64,000 nucleotides of DNA from Paenibacillus validus NBRC 15382 (GCF_004000985.1 NZ_BIMH01000018.1:1-64000), one strand, 5' to 3'; positions 33,455-43,026 are shown, numbered from the stretch's first letter. Numbers and translations: made by a program. The notes: generated by a model from the letters alone, not told the origin.

Positions 33455-34444
33455 GTGTCAAATCGGAAATGGAACCTCGGAATCGCTATCCTTTTTATCG
33501 TATTTGCCTGCTTGCTGCTGCAGTTCTTGTTCTCCGCGCTGCGCATTCGCGAGCTGGTCCAGCCCTTGAAAGAAGGCAGAGCGGGCGGCGATGCGAAGCG
33601 CCATGTCGTGCTGATCTCCCAGGAGCTGGATAATCCGTTCTGGCGGTCCGTCGAGCAAGGAGCGCGGGAGGCGTCCGCCGAGTACGGAATGCTTCTGGAA
33701 TATACCGGACCGTTCCGGATCAATCCGGCCGAGCAGATCAAGCTGCTGGAGAAAACGATAGCCGCAAAAGCCGATGCGGTGTTGGTGCAAGGCATCAATG
33801 ACCCGCTGTATCGGCAATTGATCGATAAAGCCGCCGGGCAAGGAATTCCCGTCATTACGGTAGACACGGACGAGCCCGGGAGCCGCCGGCTGTCCTACGT
33901 CGGCTCGGACAATCTGGAAGCGGGGAAAAAAATGGGCCAGCTGGTCGTCCAAGCTGCGGGAAGCGAAGGCCGAATCGGGGTGCTGGTCGGCAATGAGCAG
34001 GCCGATAATCAAAAGCTTCGACTCGCGGGCTTCGATTCGGTAATCAGCCGTTATCCGGAGCTTACCGTCGTCGCTGTCCGTTCGTCGAACATTTCTCGTC
34101 TCCAGGCCGCCGGGCAAGCGGAAGACATCCTGACCCATCACCCGCAGGTCGGGTATATGGTCGGGTTCAGCGCCCTGGATGGTGTCGGGATACTGGAAGC
34201 CGCCGGGCGCGTTGGCCCAACAGGGCTGCGCATCTTCGCATTTGACGACTTGGCGGAAACGGTCGAAGGCATCAAGCAATGCAAGATTGCGTCGACCCTT
34301 GTGCAGCAGCCCCGCGAGATGGGGTATGAGGCCATATCGCTGCTGCACGATTATTTTCACGGAAAGACGCCGCAGCCGCAGCATTTTACCGCTACCGCTG
34401 TGCTTGACCGCAGTACGGTCGGCGCCGGGGAAGGCTGCCGATGA
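33455..34444 (+). CDS. Membrane-anchored periplasmic-type sugar-binding protein
   Basis: A 329-residue protein of the RbsB/LacI-like binding fold. A single N-terminal membrane segment (about residues 9-28) lacks a lipobox or a good cleavage site, so it is probably an anchor. The binding domain begins KRHVVLISQELDNPFWRSVE and includes ADAVLVQGINDP, VITVDTDEPGS, SYVGSDNLEAG and FDDLAETVEGIKQ. It starts with GTG after AAAGGAG and overlaps the kinase gene by four bases. With no ABC genes present, it most likely acts as the ligand receptor of the following kinase, a three-component arrangement. Confidence 0.85.
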   Translation: MSNRKWNLGIAILFIVFACLLLQFLFSALRIRELVQPLKEGRAGGDAKRHVVLISQELDNPFWRSVEQGAREASAEYGMLLEYTGPFRINPAEQIKLLEKTIAAKADAVLVQGINDPLYRQLIDKAAGQGIPVITVDTDEPGSRRLSYVGSDNLEAGKKMGQLVVQAAGSEGRIGVLVGNEQADNQKLRLAGFDSVISRYPELTVVAVRSSNISRLQAAGQAEDILTHHPQVGYMVGFSALDGVGILEAAGRVGPTGLRIFAFDDLAETVEGIKQCKIASTLVQQPREMGYEAISLLHDYFHGKTPQPQHFTATAVLDRSTVGAGEGCR

Positions 34445-35898
34445 CGATTCGAACGAAGCTGCTGGTATTTATTCCGTTGCTGGTTCTGCTCGTCAACTCG
34501 GTGACCTTCTTCTTGTTTGAGAGCGGGAAAATCGTGCAGATGAGCTACGGCGTCATGATGGACCGCATCCTGCTGTACAATCAATCCGCCCAAACGGCGG
34601 AAGATAATCTCCGGCTGCTTCACGCCTATTTGCTCAATCCGGGCGGAAGCGGCGGCGCCGAGCTGGAGCAAGCGCAAGCCAAGCTGCAGGAGCTGCGCGC
34701 GGGGCTTGCCCGGAGCACGAGCTCCTCGCTGCAAGCGTCCTCGCTGACGAGCTACGTCCATATGCTGGACACCCTCATGGAGCAGGAACAGGCCGCGCGC
34801 GCCGCGGCGGAAGCTCAAGGCGCACGCGCCGCGCTGGCCCATTACGAGGAAGCGGAGAAAACAACCGCTTATATCCGCGAGGAAGGGCAGCGTCTTGTCG
34901 ATTTGGAGCTTGGCTCCTACCGGCCGGTCTACAAGCAAATTCAACTTGAAACGGAACGCATGAACCGCCTGGGCGCAGCCGTACTCGTCATCAATACGCT
35001 GATGAGCGTCGTGCTGGCCGTCTGGATTTCCCGCAGCATTACCGGACCTGTCAGCCGGCTGGTCGATATGGCCGGACGCATGTCCCGGGGGAACCTCGAT
35101 CTGGAGCCGCTCCCCCCTCCGCGGCGGTCGGATGATGAGCTTGGCCTATTGTCCGCGGCCTTCGGGCAAATGTCCACCAATCTGAAGGCCTTGATCGAGA
35201 AGGATAAGGAAAGTCTGGAGAAGGACCGGCTCGTCAAGGAATTGGAGCTTCAAGCGCTGCAAAGCCAGATCAATCCCCACTTTCTATTTAATACGTTGAA
35301 TGTCCTCTCCAAGCTGGCGCTGCTGGAAGGCGCGGAGAGGACCAGCGATCTGATCGTATCGATGTCGAACCTGCTGCGGTACAATTTGCGCAAGCTGGAC
35401 CAGCCGGTTACGCTGCGGGATGAGCTTGCGCACGTTCAGGAATACTTTACGATTCAACAGGCCCGCTTCCGCGACCGCGTCCGGTTCGAGCTGGATATCG
35501 AACCGGACGCCTTGCAAGTGCCTGTACCGGCGCTAACGCTTCAGCCGCTGGTGGAAAATGCGTTCGTGCATGGCATTGAGGGCATGGAGCAAGGAGCTGT
35601 CATCCGTTTGGAGATTGGGCATGTTCCGGAGGGCGTGCGCATCGCGCTGTCCGACAACGGCGGCGGAATGCGCGAGGAAGTTCGCCAAGCCTTGCTGCGG
35701 CTGGAGGCCGGAACGGACAACAAGCATTCCACGGGGCTCGGCACAAGAAATGTGTTCAAGCGGCTGCAGCTGTTTTACGGACGCAGCGACCTTGTGGACA
35801 TTGACAGCGAGCCCGGAAAAGGAACAACGATTACGATTGTAATTCCCTCTGGAAAGGAGGTCGAACCCCTGCATGTACCGGCTGATGATCGCGGATGA
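34441..35898 (+). CDS. Sensor histidine kinase (YesM/LytS-type HPK7)
   Basis: A 485-residue kinase with membrane segments at about 5-26 and 180-200. Between them is an Ala/Glu-rich helical outer domain of about 150 residues. A HAMP domain leads to the His-kinase domain, with the phosphorylated His280 in QSQINPHFLFNTLNVL. The ATPase has LQPLVENAFVHG, DNGGGM and TGLGTRNVFKRL. It overlaps the binding-protein gene (ATGA) and the response regulator gene (26 nt). The outer helical bundle could dock with the anchored sugar-binding protein. This YesM plus AraC-regulator layout is typical of Paenibacillus carbohydrate sensing. Confidence 0.88.
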   Translation: MTIRTKLLVFIPLLVLLVNSVTFFLFESGKIVQMSYGVMMDRILLYNQSAQTAEDNLRLLHAYLLNPGGSGGAELEQAQAKLQELRAGLARSTSSSLQASSLTSYVHMLDTLMEQEQAARAAAEAQGARAALAHYEEAEKTTAYIREEGQRLVDLELGSYRPVYKQIQLETERMNRLGAAVLVINTLMSVVLAVWISRSITGPVSRLVDMAGRMSRGNLDLEPLPPPRRSDDELGLLSAAFGQMSTNLKALIEKDKESLEKDRLVKELELQALQSQINPHFLFNTLNVLSKLALLEGAERTSDLIVSMSNLLRYNLRKLDQPVTLRDELAHVQEYFTIQQARFRDRVRFELDIEPDALQVPVPALTLQPLVENAFVHGIEGMEQGAVIRLEIGHVPEGVRIALSDNGGGMREEVRQALLRLEAGTDNKHSTGLGTRNVFKRLQLFYGRSDLVDIDSEPGKGTTITIVIPSGKEVEPLHVPADDRG

Positions 35899-37216
35899 CG
35901 AGGCGCTGGAGCGCGAAGGACTGGAATGGATCGTTCAGCGCATGATGCCGGGAACGTTCCAGGTGATCCATGCGGAGAACGGGCGGACGGCGATTGAACG
36001 CGCGGAGGAGCATCGTCCGCATATCGTCATGATGGATGTCAATATGCCGGGCATCCAAGGCTTGGCGGCTATACGGGAAATCAAAGAACGTCTTCCGGAT
36101 ACGAAATTCGTGCTGGTGACGGCCTATGATTATTTTGCTTATGCCAAGGAGGCGCTTTCGCTCGGCGTGAAAGAGTACATCGTCAAACCGGCTAAGCGGG
36201 AGCAGCTGGTCGGCACGCTGGAGCAGCTGGTCCGGGAACTGGACCAGGAGAAACGCAAGCGCGCCGATGAACTGGAGCTCAGGCATCAAGTCTCCCAACT
36301 GCTGCCCCTGGTGGAAAATGAGCTTGCCTTGATGTTCATGGTCGATCACATGGTGGACGCCGGTCCCGAGCAGCTGTCCGAATGGCTCGGCTTCCCTCTC
36401 GATCAAGGCTGCGCGATCGTGGTCGCCTTCCCGGAACACTTCTACACCCCGGACAAGAAAAAAATGTACGATAACATCCGCAGCTTTGCCAAGACGCACG
36501 GATCGGCCTGCATCGTCAGCTCGGTGATCGACCGGCACATGGCGATTTTCTTGCGGAAACCGCCCGGAGCCCGGGAGGACGATTGGAAAGAAGACGTTAA
36601 ACGGTACGGGGAGAAGCTGTGCGCTTTGGCGGAACGGCAAGCAGGCTTTTCAGTCTCGGTCGGCATCGGGTCGACCCGGAACGGTGCGGACGGCTTGCGC
36701 AAGTCTTACTTTGAAGCGGTGTTTGCGTCCACCTATTTCGAGATCGGCGGCAAGGTGTGCCACTTCGACGAGCTGAAGCAAGGAGCGGACGGAATCGTCC
36801 CGGAACCGGAGAAGCCGTCCTTAACCGGGGGAGGCGATCAACGATCCTACGTCATCTCCGCCCTGCAGCGCATTCGCGAAGAACGCGAGGAGCAAACCTT
36901 AACCGTCCTTGACCGGGCCAAGAGCTATATTCGGGAAAGATTCACCGAGGAGGTATCGCTCGAGGAGGTGGCGGACTTCGTCCACCTGAATCCGCACTAC
37001 TTCAGCAAAATTTTCAAGCAGCAGGTGGGAGAGACGTTCATCGACTTTGTCACCGGCTTGCGGATCGATAAGGCCAAAGCGCTGATCGCCTCCGAGCAGC
37101 TGAGCCTCAAGGAAGTATGCTACGAGGTCGGTTACAAGGATCCGAACTATTTTAGCCGGGTGTTCAAAAAAGTCACCGGCGTTACCCCTACCGAGTATCG
37201 CAGCCAAATCAAATAG
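35873..37216 (+). CDS. AraC-type response regulator (YesN-like)
   Basis: A 447-residue regulator. The receiver (about 1-120) carries DDE near residue 8-10, the phosphorylation site Asp55 in VMMDVNMPG, and EYIVKPAK. A middle region of about 200 residues is not diagnostic. The C-terminal 100 residues are an AraC/XylS pair of helix-turn-helix motifs: EVSLEEVADFVHLNPHYFSK and SLKEVCYEVGYKDPNYFSR ending in GVTPTEYR. It is encoded last in the three-gene signalling operon, after AAAGGAGGTCG, and a terminator follows. The probable target is the sugar transporter gene next door. Confidence 0.9.
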   Translation: MYRLMIADDEALEREGLEWIVQRMMPGTFQVIHAENGRTAIERAEEHRPHIVMMDVNMPGIQGLAAIREIKERLPDTKFVLVTAYDYFAYAKEALSLGVKEYIVKPAKREQLVGTLEQLVRELDQEKRKRADELELRHQVSQLLPLVENELALMFMVDHMVDAGPEQLSEWLGFPLDQGCAIVVAFPEHFYTPDKKKMYDNIRSFAKTHGSACIVSSVIDRHMAIFLRKPPGAREDDWKEDVKRYGEKLCALAERQAGFSVSVGIGSTRNGADGLRKSYFEAVFASTYFEIGGKVCHFDELKQGADGIVPEPEKPSLTGGGDQRSYVISALQRIREEREEQTLTVLDRAKSYIRERFTEEVSLEEVADFVHLNPHYFSKIFKQQVGETFIDFVTGLRIDKAKALIASEQLSLKEVCYEVGYKDPNYFSRVFKKVTGVTPTEYRSQIK

Positions 37217-37227
37217 GGCGGCGCGCG

Positions 37228-37257
37228 AGTCCATGCTTTCACGGCATGGACTTTTTT
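37228..37257 (+). terminator. Rho-independent terminator
   Basis: AGTCCATGC pairs with GCATGGACT around a short loop and is followed by TTTTTTG, directly after the response regulator gene. Confidence 0.8.
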
Positions 37258-37482
37258 GTGATGGGCAGACAAGAATGTGCTAGTTATTTGATCATCGGGA
37301 AGCAAATTGCGGATAGTGCGAATTAAATGCGGGAAGAACACTGATAAGTGAAGAAGATTGCCGTCTGGGTCCCCAGATTCACATGATATAATGAACCTCG
37401 TTCTGATCGAAAGAAGCCTTCTTACCGGACGATGCACGGAACAACCGGTAAGCTGGCGCGAGAACGGAAGGGAGAAATGAAG

Positions 37483-38877
37483 TTGGAACTAACGATCAAC
37501 AGGCACCAAGAACAAGTGAGCATGAAGTTTGTTACGCTTGTTTCGATTGTAGCCGCTTTGGGCGGTTTATTATTCGGATTTGACACAGCTGTGGTGTCGG
37601 GAGCCATCGGCTTTATGGAACACCGCTTTCAATTAAATCAGGTGGAAGTCGGCTGGGCCGTCTCCAGTCTCATTATCGGCTGTATTGTAGGCGCCGCCAT
37701 GTCCGGTATGTTAAGCGACAGATTCGGCCGGAAAAAAGTATTGATCACTGCGGCGATCCTGTTTATCATAGGCTCCGTCGGCTCGGCCATTCCGGATACG
37801 TTCTCCGCCTATATTATGGCCCGTATCCTCGGCGGAATCGGCATAGGCATTACCTCCACCCTATGCCCGCTCTATAACGCGGAAATCGCTCCCGCCAAAT
37901 ACCGGGGGCGTCTGGTCGCTCTAAACCAGCTGGCCATCGTTACCGGTATCTTCCTTACTTATTTCGTCAATTTGTGGATTGCCGGTTCCGGAGACGACGC
38001 TTGGGACATTGCCACCGGCTGGCGCTGGATGTTCGCCGTAGGCGCCGTTCCCGGCCTCTTGTTCCTGGCGCTGCTCTTCTTCGTGCCGGAAAGCCCCAGA
38101 TGGCTGATCAAGCAAGGAAGGCCGGCAGAAGCGCTGCCGATTCTATTGAAGATTCACGGCGATGAACTGGCCAGACAAGAAGTATTGGATATCAAGGAAT
38201 CGTTCAAGCAGGAAAACGGCTCGATCCGGCAATTGCTCAATCCCGGGCTGCGGATCGCGTTGATCGTAGGCGTGGGGCTGGCGATCCTTCAGCAAGTTAC
38301 AGGAATTAACGCGATCATGTATTACGCTCCGGAAATATTCAAGGAAACGGGCGCCGGCACGAACGCCTCGTTGATCCAGACCATTCTGGTCGGGTTGATC
38401 AATTTCCTGTTCACCATCTTGGCCCTGTGGCTCATCGATAAGGTAGGCCGCAAAGCGCTGCTGCTCGTCGGCTCGTCCTTGATGACGCTATGCCTCGTTG
38501 TCATAGGCTTCGCTTTCCAAACGGGTCATACTTCCGGCCCGCTGGTGCTTATCTTTATTTTGCTGTACGTGGCCTCCTTCGCCATATCGCTCGGACCGGT
38601 CGTCTGGGTCGTTTTGTCCGAAATCTTCCCGAACCGCATCCGCGGGAGAGCTACGGCTATCGCGGCCATGGCGCTCTGGGCGGCGGATTACGTCGTTTCT
38701 CAATCGTTCCCGCCCATGCTGAATTCCGCAGGCCCGGCGATTACTTTCTGGATTTTCGGCTTCATGTCCTTGTTCACGTTCTTGTTCACCTGGCGCGTCG
38801 TACCCGAGACGAAGGGGAAATCGCTGGAGGAAATCGAAGCTTTATGGACGTCCGCCCAAGGGGCCCGAAACTCATAA
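37483..38877 (+). CDS. Sugar:proton symporter (MFS, XylE/AraE type)
   Basis: A 464-residue, 12-helix sugar porter. Family signatures are GGLLFGFDTAVVSGA, the loop motif DRFGRKK, RILGGIGIGITS, YNAEIAPAKYRGRLV, the PESPRWL motif after helix 6, QQVTGINAIMYYAP and VPETKGKSLEEIE at the end. It imports a monosaccharide such as xylose, arabinose or glucose; the exact one is not predictable. The TTG start is eight bases after AAGGGAG, while an ATG two codons earlier is too close to it. An extended -10 (TGATATAAT) lies about 90 nt upstream. It is probably regulated by the preceding sugar-sensing system. Confidence 0.88.
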   Translation: MELTINRHQEQVSMKFVTLVSIVAALGGLLFGFDTAVVSGAIGFMEHRFQLNQVEVGWAVSSLIIGCIVGAAMSGMLSDRFGRKKVLITAAILFIIGSVGSAIPDTFSAYIMARILGGIGIGITSTLCPLYNAEIAPAKYRGRLVALNQLAIVTGIFLTYFVNLWIAGSGDDAWDIATGWRWMFAVGAVPGLLFLALLFFVPESPRWLIKQGRPAEALPILLKIHGDELARQEVLDIKESFKQENGSIRQLLNPGLRIALIVGVGLAILQQVTGINAIMYYAPEIFKETGAGTNASLIQTILVGLINFLFTILALWLIDKVGRKALLLVGSSLMTLCLVVIGFAFQTGHTSGPLVLIFILLYVASFAISLGPVVWVVLSEIFPNRIRGRATAIAAMALWAADYVVSQSFPPMLNSAGPAITFWIFGFMSLFTFLFTWRVVPETKGKSLEEIEALWTSAQGARNS

Positions 38878-38912
38878 TCGAATAGGCGGGAGTGACAAAC
38901 CCCCGCCCCTCC

Positions 38913-38955
38913 CGCCCTCCCGCTTCCCACAAGGAAATCGGGAGGGCGTTCTTTG
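38913..38955 (+). terminator. Hairpin terminator after the sugar symporter
   Basis: CGCCCTCCCG pairs with CGGGAGGGCG, and an inner CTTCC/GGAA step extends it. TTCTTTG follows. Confidence 0.65.
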
Positions 38956-39027
38956 TATTCCGGGATATTCCCCAAGGACCGTGACGCGAGTCGGCCATCC
39001 TGAGCCGCCCACTCGGTCCGGCTATCC

Positions 39028-39165
39028 CTATGATGGAACATATTGGCGGAACAGCCGCTCGATATACGCCTCCCGCTCCTCCTGCCGCGCATAATCGATA
39101 CCGTATAAATCCGGAAGCTGCTTGTGCAGCAGTACGGGTATCGTTATCCATGAATGCGGCAAACT
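39028..39165 (-). pseudogene. C-terminal coding remnant of unknown family
   Basis: About 44 codons ending in TAG read LPHSWITIPVLLHKQLPDLY followed by a charged helix and RLFRQYVPS. The sequence is convincingly protein-like, with codon use like the neighbours, but it has no ribosome site, and a TAA stands just before it. An adjoining frame upstream (about 39,150-39,230) is also protein-like, which suggests a frameshifted, truncated gene. I do not recognise the family. Confidence 0.35.
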
Positions 39166-39242
39166 TTACGTTCGCGGCTTGTTGCTGCACCGTAAAGCTC
39201 CGCTTCTCCGGAGAAGTTTCCGTTCTCTCCTTGCTGTCGCCC

Positions 39243-39734
39243 TCAGCAATAGGCCACTTCACAGGCTGAGCCCAAGGGAATCACTTCATAAAGATACTGC
39301 CGAATCCGTTCCTTCTCTATATCGTTAACGGGGGTGTTGGCGTGGAAAGCAAAATGAATGGTGCCGCTAATGGAATCGTACCTGTCAAAGGTCAGACTGC
39401 CATAAGGAAACATGCGGTTCATGACCGCGGTGATTCCATGTTGATCCAGGCTTCTGTTCATAGCAGCTTGAACAATGGGTGCCGGCAGTTCATGTACTTG
39501 CGGAACTTTATCGTTTTGGACCATGTTGTAGGATTTAACTTTAAAGCAAACGTGCGGAAGCAAGTGACCGGAAGCAAACTGCTTCAAGCTGCCTATCTCC
39601 TTATCAGGCAAATCCAGGTCGTTGTTCCACGCATAGATCGTAGCCGTATTTTTACCCTGCGAATGGATCCTTACATATCTGATGTGAGGAAAACGATTTT
39701 TAATTAAATGCTCCGATAATAAACGGGTCCCCAT
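39243..39734 (-). CDS. Hypothetical protein under a cre-like site
   Basis: A 163-residue soluble protein that I do not recognise. It starts MGTRLLSEHLIKNRFPHIRY and contains a central block with ATIYAWNNDLDLPDKE and a C-terminal TIHFAFHANTPV segment. There is no signal peptide or membrane segment. The start is the ATG six bases after GAGGTG; two nearby upstream starts overlap that site. A near-perfect CcpA site lies 42 nt upstream, so expression is likely carbon-source dependent. It sits alone between two regions of decayed or non-coding DNA. Confidence 0.65.
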   Translation of the reverse strand: MGTRLLSEHLIKNRFPHIRYVRIHSQGKNTATIYAWNNDLDLPDKEIGSLKQFASGHLLPHVCFKVKSYNMVQNDKVPQVHELPAPIVQAAMNRSLDQHGITAVMNRMFPYGSLTFDRYDSISGTIHFAFHANTPVNDIEKERIRQYLYEVIPLGSACEVAYC

Positions 39735-39775
39735 TGTCATCACCTCGTATGATGAAGAATTTTAAACCGCCTTAC

Positions 39776-39789
39776 TGTTAGCGCTTTCA
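39776..39789. promoter_or_regulatory. CcpA (cre) site
   Basis: TGTTAGCGCTTTCA matches the cre consensus TGWAANCGNTNWCA at 13 of 14 positions, 42 nt upstream of a minus-strand hypothetical gene. Confidence 0.55.
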
Positions 39790-39918
39790 TTTCTGCGATC
39801 AACATGTTCGCCGCTGTCGTTCACCCCCCCGTAAAGATGCGCAACCCGCTTCAATATTTTAACAAATTCGCCATAAAAATAATACCCCTGTTTCTTGGAC
39901 ACACGCAGTCGAAATAAA

Positions 39919-39944
39919 AGAACCCTTGATCCATCAAGGGTTCT
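39919..39944 (-). terminator. Hairpin overlapping the stop of the DMT transporter gene
   Basis: AAGAACCCTTGAT pairs with ATCAAGGGTTCTT around a short centre; on the minus strand TTTTATTTC follows. The TGA stop codon lies inside the stem. Confidence 0.65.
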
Positions 39945-40878
39945 TCGTCATTGCGTATTCGCCTACCTTCGGCCTGCCTCGAATTTGCTGATGCTTGATT
40001 GCGCGATTCGTAAGATACACGCCTGTAACGATCAACACGGTGCCCAGCAGATGATACAAATGAATGGATTCTCCTGTAAAAGCCGTCGCAAATATGGCGC
40101 TGAACAAAGGAATCAGATTAAGAAACCCGGCGCAGCGCTGCGGACCGGCTAATTCAATGGCGCGATTCCACGATAGAAAGGCGACGATGGAAGCGAACAA
40201 GCCGATATACAGCAGCCCGACAATCGAAGACGGACTCCAGTCGATTTCAGGCGAGAGCGTGACCAGTTCAACGGCGGAGAGCGGGATCAATAGCAGCAAA
40301 GCTGCCGCGACCTGCACAAGCAAGAAGGGAGTCGCCGGAAAAAGCCCGGCCGCTCTTTTCATACCGACCGAGTACAAGGACCACATGAAAATGGCCAGCA
40401 GCATATACAGATCGCCTTTATTAAAGGATAGCGCCGTCAGGGCTTCCAAGCTGCCCCGACCGATAATCCAACATACGCCCGCCATCGAAATAAGGACCCC
40501 TGGAAAAGCAGACCAAGCGATTTTCTCTTTGATCATCAACCAAGTCAACATCACGACCATAATCGGGGTTGCCGAATTCATTAAGGAGGCGTTAATCGAA
40601 CTGGTAAATTGTACGGCCACATACGTTAACGTATTAAAACCCGCTACGCCGGTCGCGGAAAGAAAAACAATCATTTTCCAGTGACGACGAAATTCGGCTC
40701 GCAGCGACCATGCCTCCTTGCCCAGGAAAGGGAGCAGACACAGGAAGGCGATGCACCAGCGTACAGTGGCAAGCGTCAGCGGCGGAATGTGCGTGACAAG
40801 CGCTTTGCCGGCAACAAAGTTGCCTCCCCAAATACAAGCGGCCATAACAAGCAGCACATAAGGCGAATTTCGAATCAT
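39934..40878 (-). CDS. DMT-superfamily transporter (two EamA domains)
   Basis: A 314-residue protein with ten membrane segments arranged as two EamA repeats. The first repeat starts ACIWGGNFVAGKALV and carries PPLTLATVRWCIAFLCLLPF. The second includes GDLYMLLAIFMWSLYSVGMK and LIPLFSAIFATAFTGESIHL. Such proteins export amino acids or metabolites, or import nucleotide sugars; nothing here fixes the substrate. The ATG is preceded by AAAGGAGTCC at a slightly long distance. It is transcribed alone, with a hairpin at its stop codon. Confidence 0.85.
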   Translation of the reverse strand: MIRNSPYVLLVMAACIWGGNFVAGKALVTHIPPLTLATVRWCIAFLCLLPFLGKEAWSLRAEFRRHWKMIVFLSATGVAGFNTLTYVAVQFTSSINASLMNSATPIMVVMLTWLMIKEKIAWSAFPGVLISMAGVCWIIGRGSLEALTALSFNKGDLYMLLAIFMWSLYSVGMKRAAGLFPATPFLLVQVAAALLLLIPLSAVELVTLSPEIDWSPSSIVGLLYIGLFASIVAFLSWNRAIELAGPQRCAGFLNLIPLFSAIFATAFTGESIHLYHLLGTVLIVTGVYLTNRAIKHQQIRGRPKVGEYAMTKNP

Positions 40879-40970
40879 GAGATACCGGACTCCTTTTAGG
40901 CAAACTCTTCCTTAGCATTAAGGTTAGTATATGCCACTCCGGGCTGTAAAGAAACGATTATTTTAATCAA

Positions 40971-42983
40971 TTAGCCGCTCTCTCCGGCAGGTTGAGCCGT
41001 TACCCTATTCTCATTGCTCGCTGCGATCAGGCACCAGGCCACGATTACAAATACCAGAATATATCCCAGCAAAGCTCCGGTATTATGCCAATATTGACTC
41101 CAATCTCCAGTCGAAATTACGCTTCGGAAGCCTTGCACGGCATAAGTCATCGGCAATAGCTTGCTTACATACTGAATAAAAGAAGGCGCCAATTGCAGCG
41201 GAAAGGTTCCTCCCGAGGATGCAAGCTGCGTAACTAAGAGAAAGATCGCCGCCAGGCGGCCAAGCGATCCAAAAAGCGCGACCAGCATGAAAATACAGGT
41301 CATGTAGGTGAAGGATGCCGCCAGACTCAGCAGTAGAAATTTGGGAATACTTAATACATGAATCCCGAACCCGTATAGAAGGACCGCATCCACAATGAAG
41401 GTCTGAATCAAGGCAATGGAAAGAAACAAACAAATTTTATTAATAAAATGGCTGCCTCCCGCTACTCCTTGATGCGCCTTTCGGTTAAACGGAATAATAT
41501 TCGACGCGATCAATCCGCCTACGAATAATCCGAGCACCAAAAAGTACGGAGCCATCGCCGTACCGTAATTCGGCACTGCATTGATTGGATTCTCCTTCAA
41601 TTGCACCGGTCGGGAAAACATGCTCAGCAAAGAGTCGCTTGCATGTACGCCGGATGTCTCCTGCGCTGCGGCCGTAAGGCTCTTCGATAATTCCCCGCTG
41701 CCGTCTACTAGCTGCAGCATGCCTTGGGCCAGCGGCACGGTGCCGGTTTGCAGCTGCCTGCTCCCGTCCGCCAAGGACGCGATCCCGTCGTTCAGCTTCT
41801 GAAAGCCTTCTTGCCACTTGTCCATTCCTGCCGAAGCCAGTCCTAATCCAGCCGCAAGCTGCCGGCTGCTTTCAGCGGCTTGCGACAGCTTGTCACCGTA
41901 TTGATGCAGGCCGTCAGCAAGCCGGGACTGGCTATCCAACCAAGCTTTCATACGTTGGACTTGTTGTTTTTGCCCGTCGTCCGCTGCTTTCGCTTCCGTA
42001 GACGCGACATCCGCGTTTTGTACGATCGTCTGCAGCTCCTTATCTTTCGCAAGCTCCGGATGAAGCTGCATATAGTTGTGCAATCGCTCGGCCACGCCTT
42101 GCGCATGTTCAAGTACGTCTGCGGTCTCCTTCTCCTCCGACTCCATGCCTGCGCTTAATTGCTTAGCGCCTTGAACAGAACTCGCGGCGCCTTGCTCCAG
42201 CTGTTGATGCGCGGCGGTAAGCTTCGTCTCCCCGTCCGCTAAAGCTGCGGACCCCTCCTTCAGCCGAACCATACTTTGAGCAAGCTGCTCCTGACCTTCG
42301 GTCAACGGCTTCATCCCGGCGGATAAGCTTGCGGCTCCGTCCGCCAACCGGTCAATGCCCTCTTGAACGGAATGAAGCCCGTCCTGAGCCTTCTTGGTCC
42401 CGTCATTCAACTGAGAAGCGCCGTTGCCTGCTTTAGCCAAACCGTCCGATAATTGATGAAAACTGTCGAACACCGTTTCGGTATAAGATTGCGTAATCTT
42501 ATTCGCTACTTCGTCTTTCAGCTTGTCGATGGCCGCCGCCCCGATTTGTCCGGCAATAAAATTGTTACCCGGGTTTGTTTGATAAACTAAGTTTGCCGGC
42601 TCGGGCTTGTCGTCCCTTAAGGTGGTTACCTTCTGCGAGAAGTCTTCAGGAATTTTGACCAGCATATAATAGCGCCCGTTCTTCAATCCCTCTTCGGCGT
42701 CGTCCAAAGCGACAAAATGGAAATCCAGCGCTTTGTCCTCGTTCAAATTGGTAACCATGTCTTCTCCTACGTGAAGCGGTTTGCCGTCCATCGCCGCTCC
42801 CTTGTCCAAGTTCACAACAGCGACCGGAAGCCGGTCCAATTGTCCGTACGGATCCCAATAACCGATAAGAAACATGCCTGCATAAAGCAGCGGAATGAAC
42901 AGAAGGACGCCAACAGCTATTCGTGCTTGCTTGTGCTTCGCAATATGAAGCCAATCCTTGATAAACAATTGCAGTCCTTTCAA
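40971..42983 (-). CDS. YhgE/Pip-like membrane protein
   Basis: A 670-residue protein of the YhgE/Pip (phage infection protein) group. One N-terminal membrane segment is followed by an extracellular region of about 450 residues, which begins with the typical PVAVVNLDKGAAMDGKPLHV block. A long series of helical repeats with DG/EG spacing follows (LNDGTKKAQDGLHSVQEG, LADGAASLSAGMKPLTEG). The C-terminal 200 residues hold five to six membrane segments of the ABC-2 type. Gram-positive relatives include phage receptors and type VII secretion-associated proteins. The start is a TTG after GGAGAGAGAGCAC; the earlier ATG has a TATAAT 8 nt before it and no ribosome site. Confidence 0.82.
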   Translation of the reverse strand: MKGLQLFIKDWLHIAKHKQARIAVGVLLFIPLLYAGMFLIGYWDPYGQLDRLPVAVVNLDKGAAMDGKPLHVGEDMVTNLNEDKALDFHFVALDDAEEGLKNGRYYMLVKIPEDFSQKVTTLRDDKPEPANLVYQTNPGNNFIAGQIGAAAIDKLKDEVANKITQSYTETVFDSFHQLSDGLAKAGNGASQLNDGTKKAQDGLHSVQEGIDRLADGAASLSAGMKPLTEGQEQLAQSMVRLKEGSAALADGETKLTAAHQQLEQGAASSVQGAKQLSAGMESEEKETADVLEHAQGVAERLHNYMQLHPELAKDKELQTIVQNADVASTEAKAADDGQKQQVQRMKAWLDSQSRLADGLHQYGDKLSQAAESSRQLAAGLGLASAGMDKWQEGFQKLNDGIASLADGSRQLQTGTVPLAQGMLQLVDGSGELSKSLTAAAQETSGVHASDSLLSMFSRPVQLKENPINAVPNYGTAMAPYFLVLGLFVGGLIASNIIPFNRKAHQGVAGGSHFINKICLFLSIALIQTFIVDAVLLYGFGIHVLSIPKFLLLSLAASFTYMTCIFMLVALFGSLGRLAAIFLLVTQLASSGGTFPLQLAPSFIQYVSKLLPMTYAVQGFRSVISTGDWSQYWHNTGALLGYILVFVIVAWCLIAASNENRVTAQPAGESG

Positions 42984-43026
42984 GTGCTCTCTCTCCAATC
43001 TGCATATAAAAGATTTCATGCGTAAT

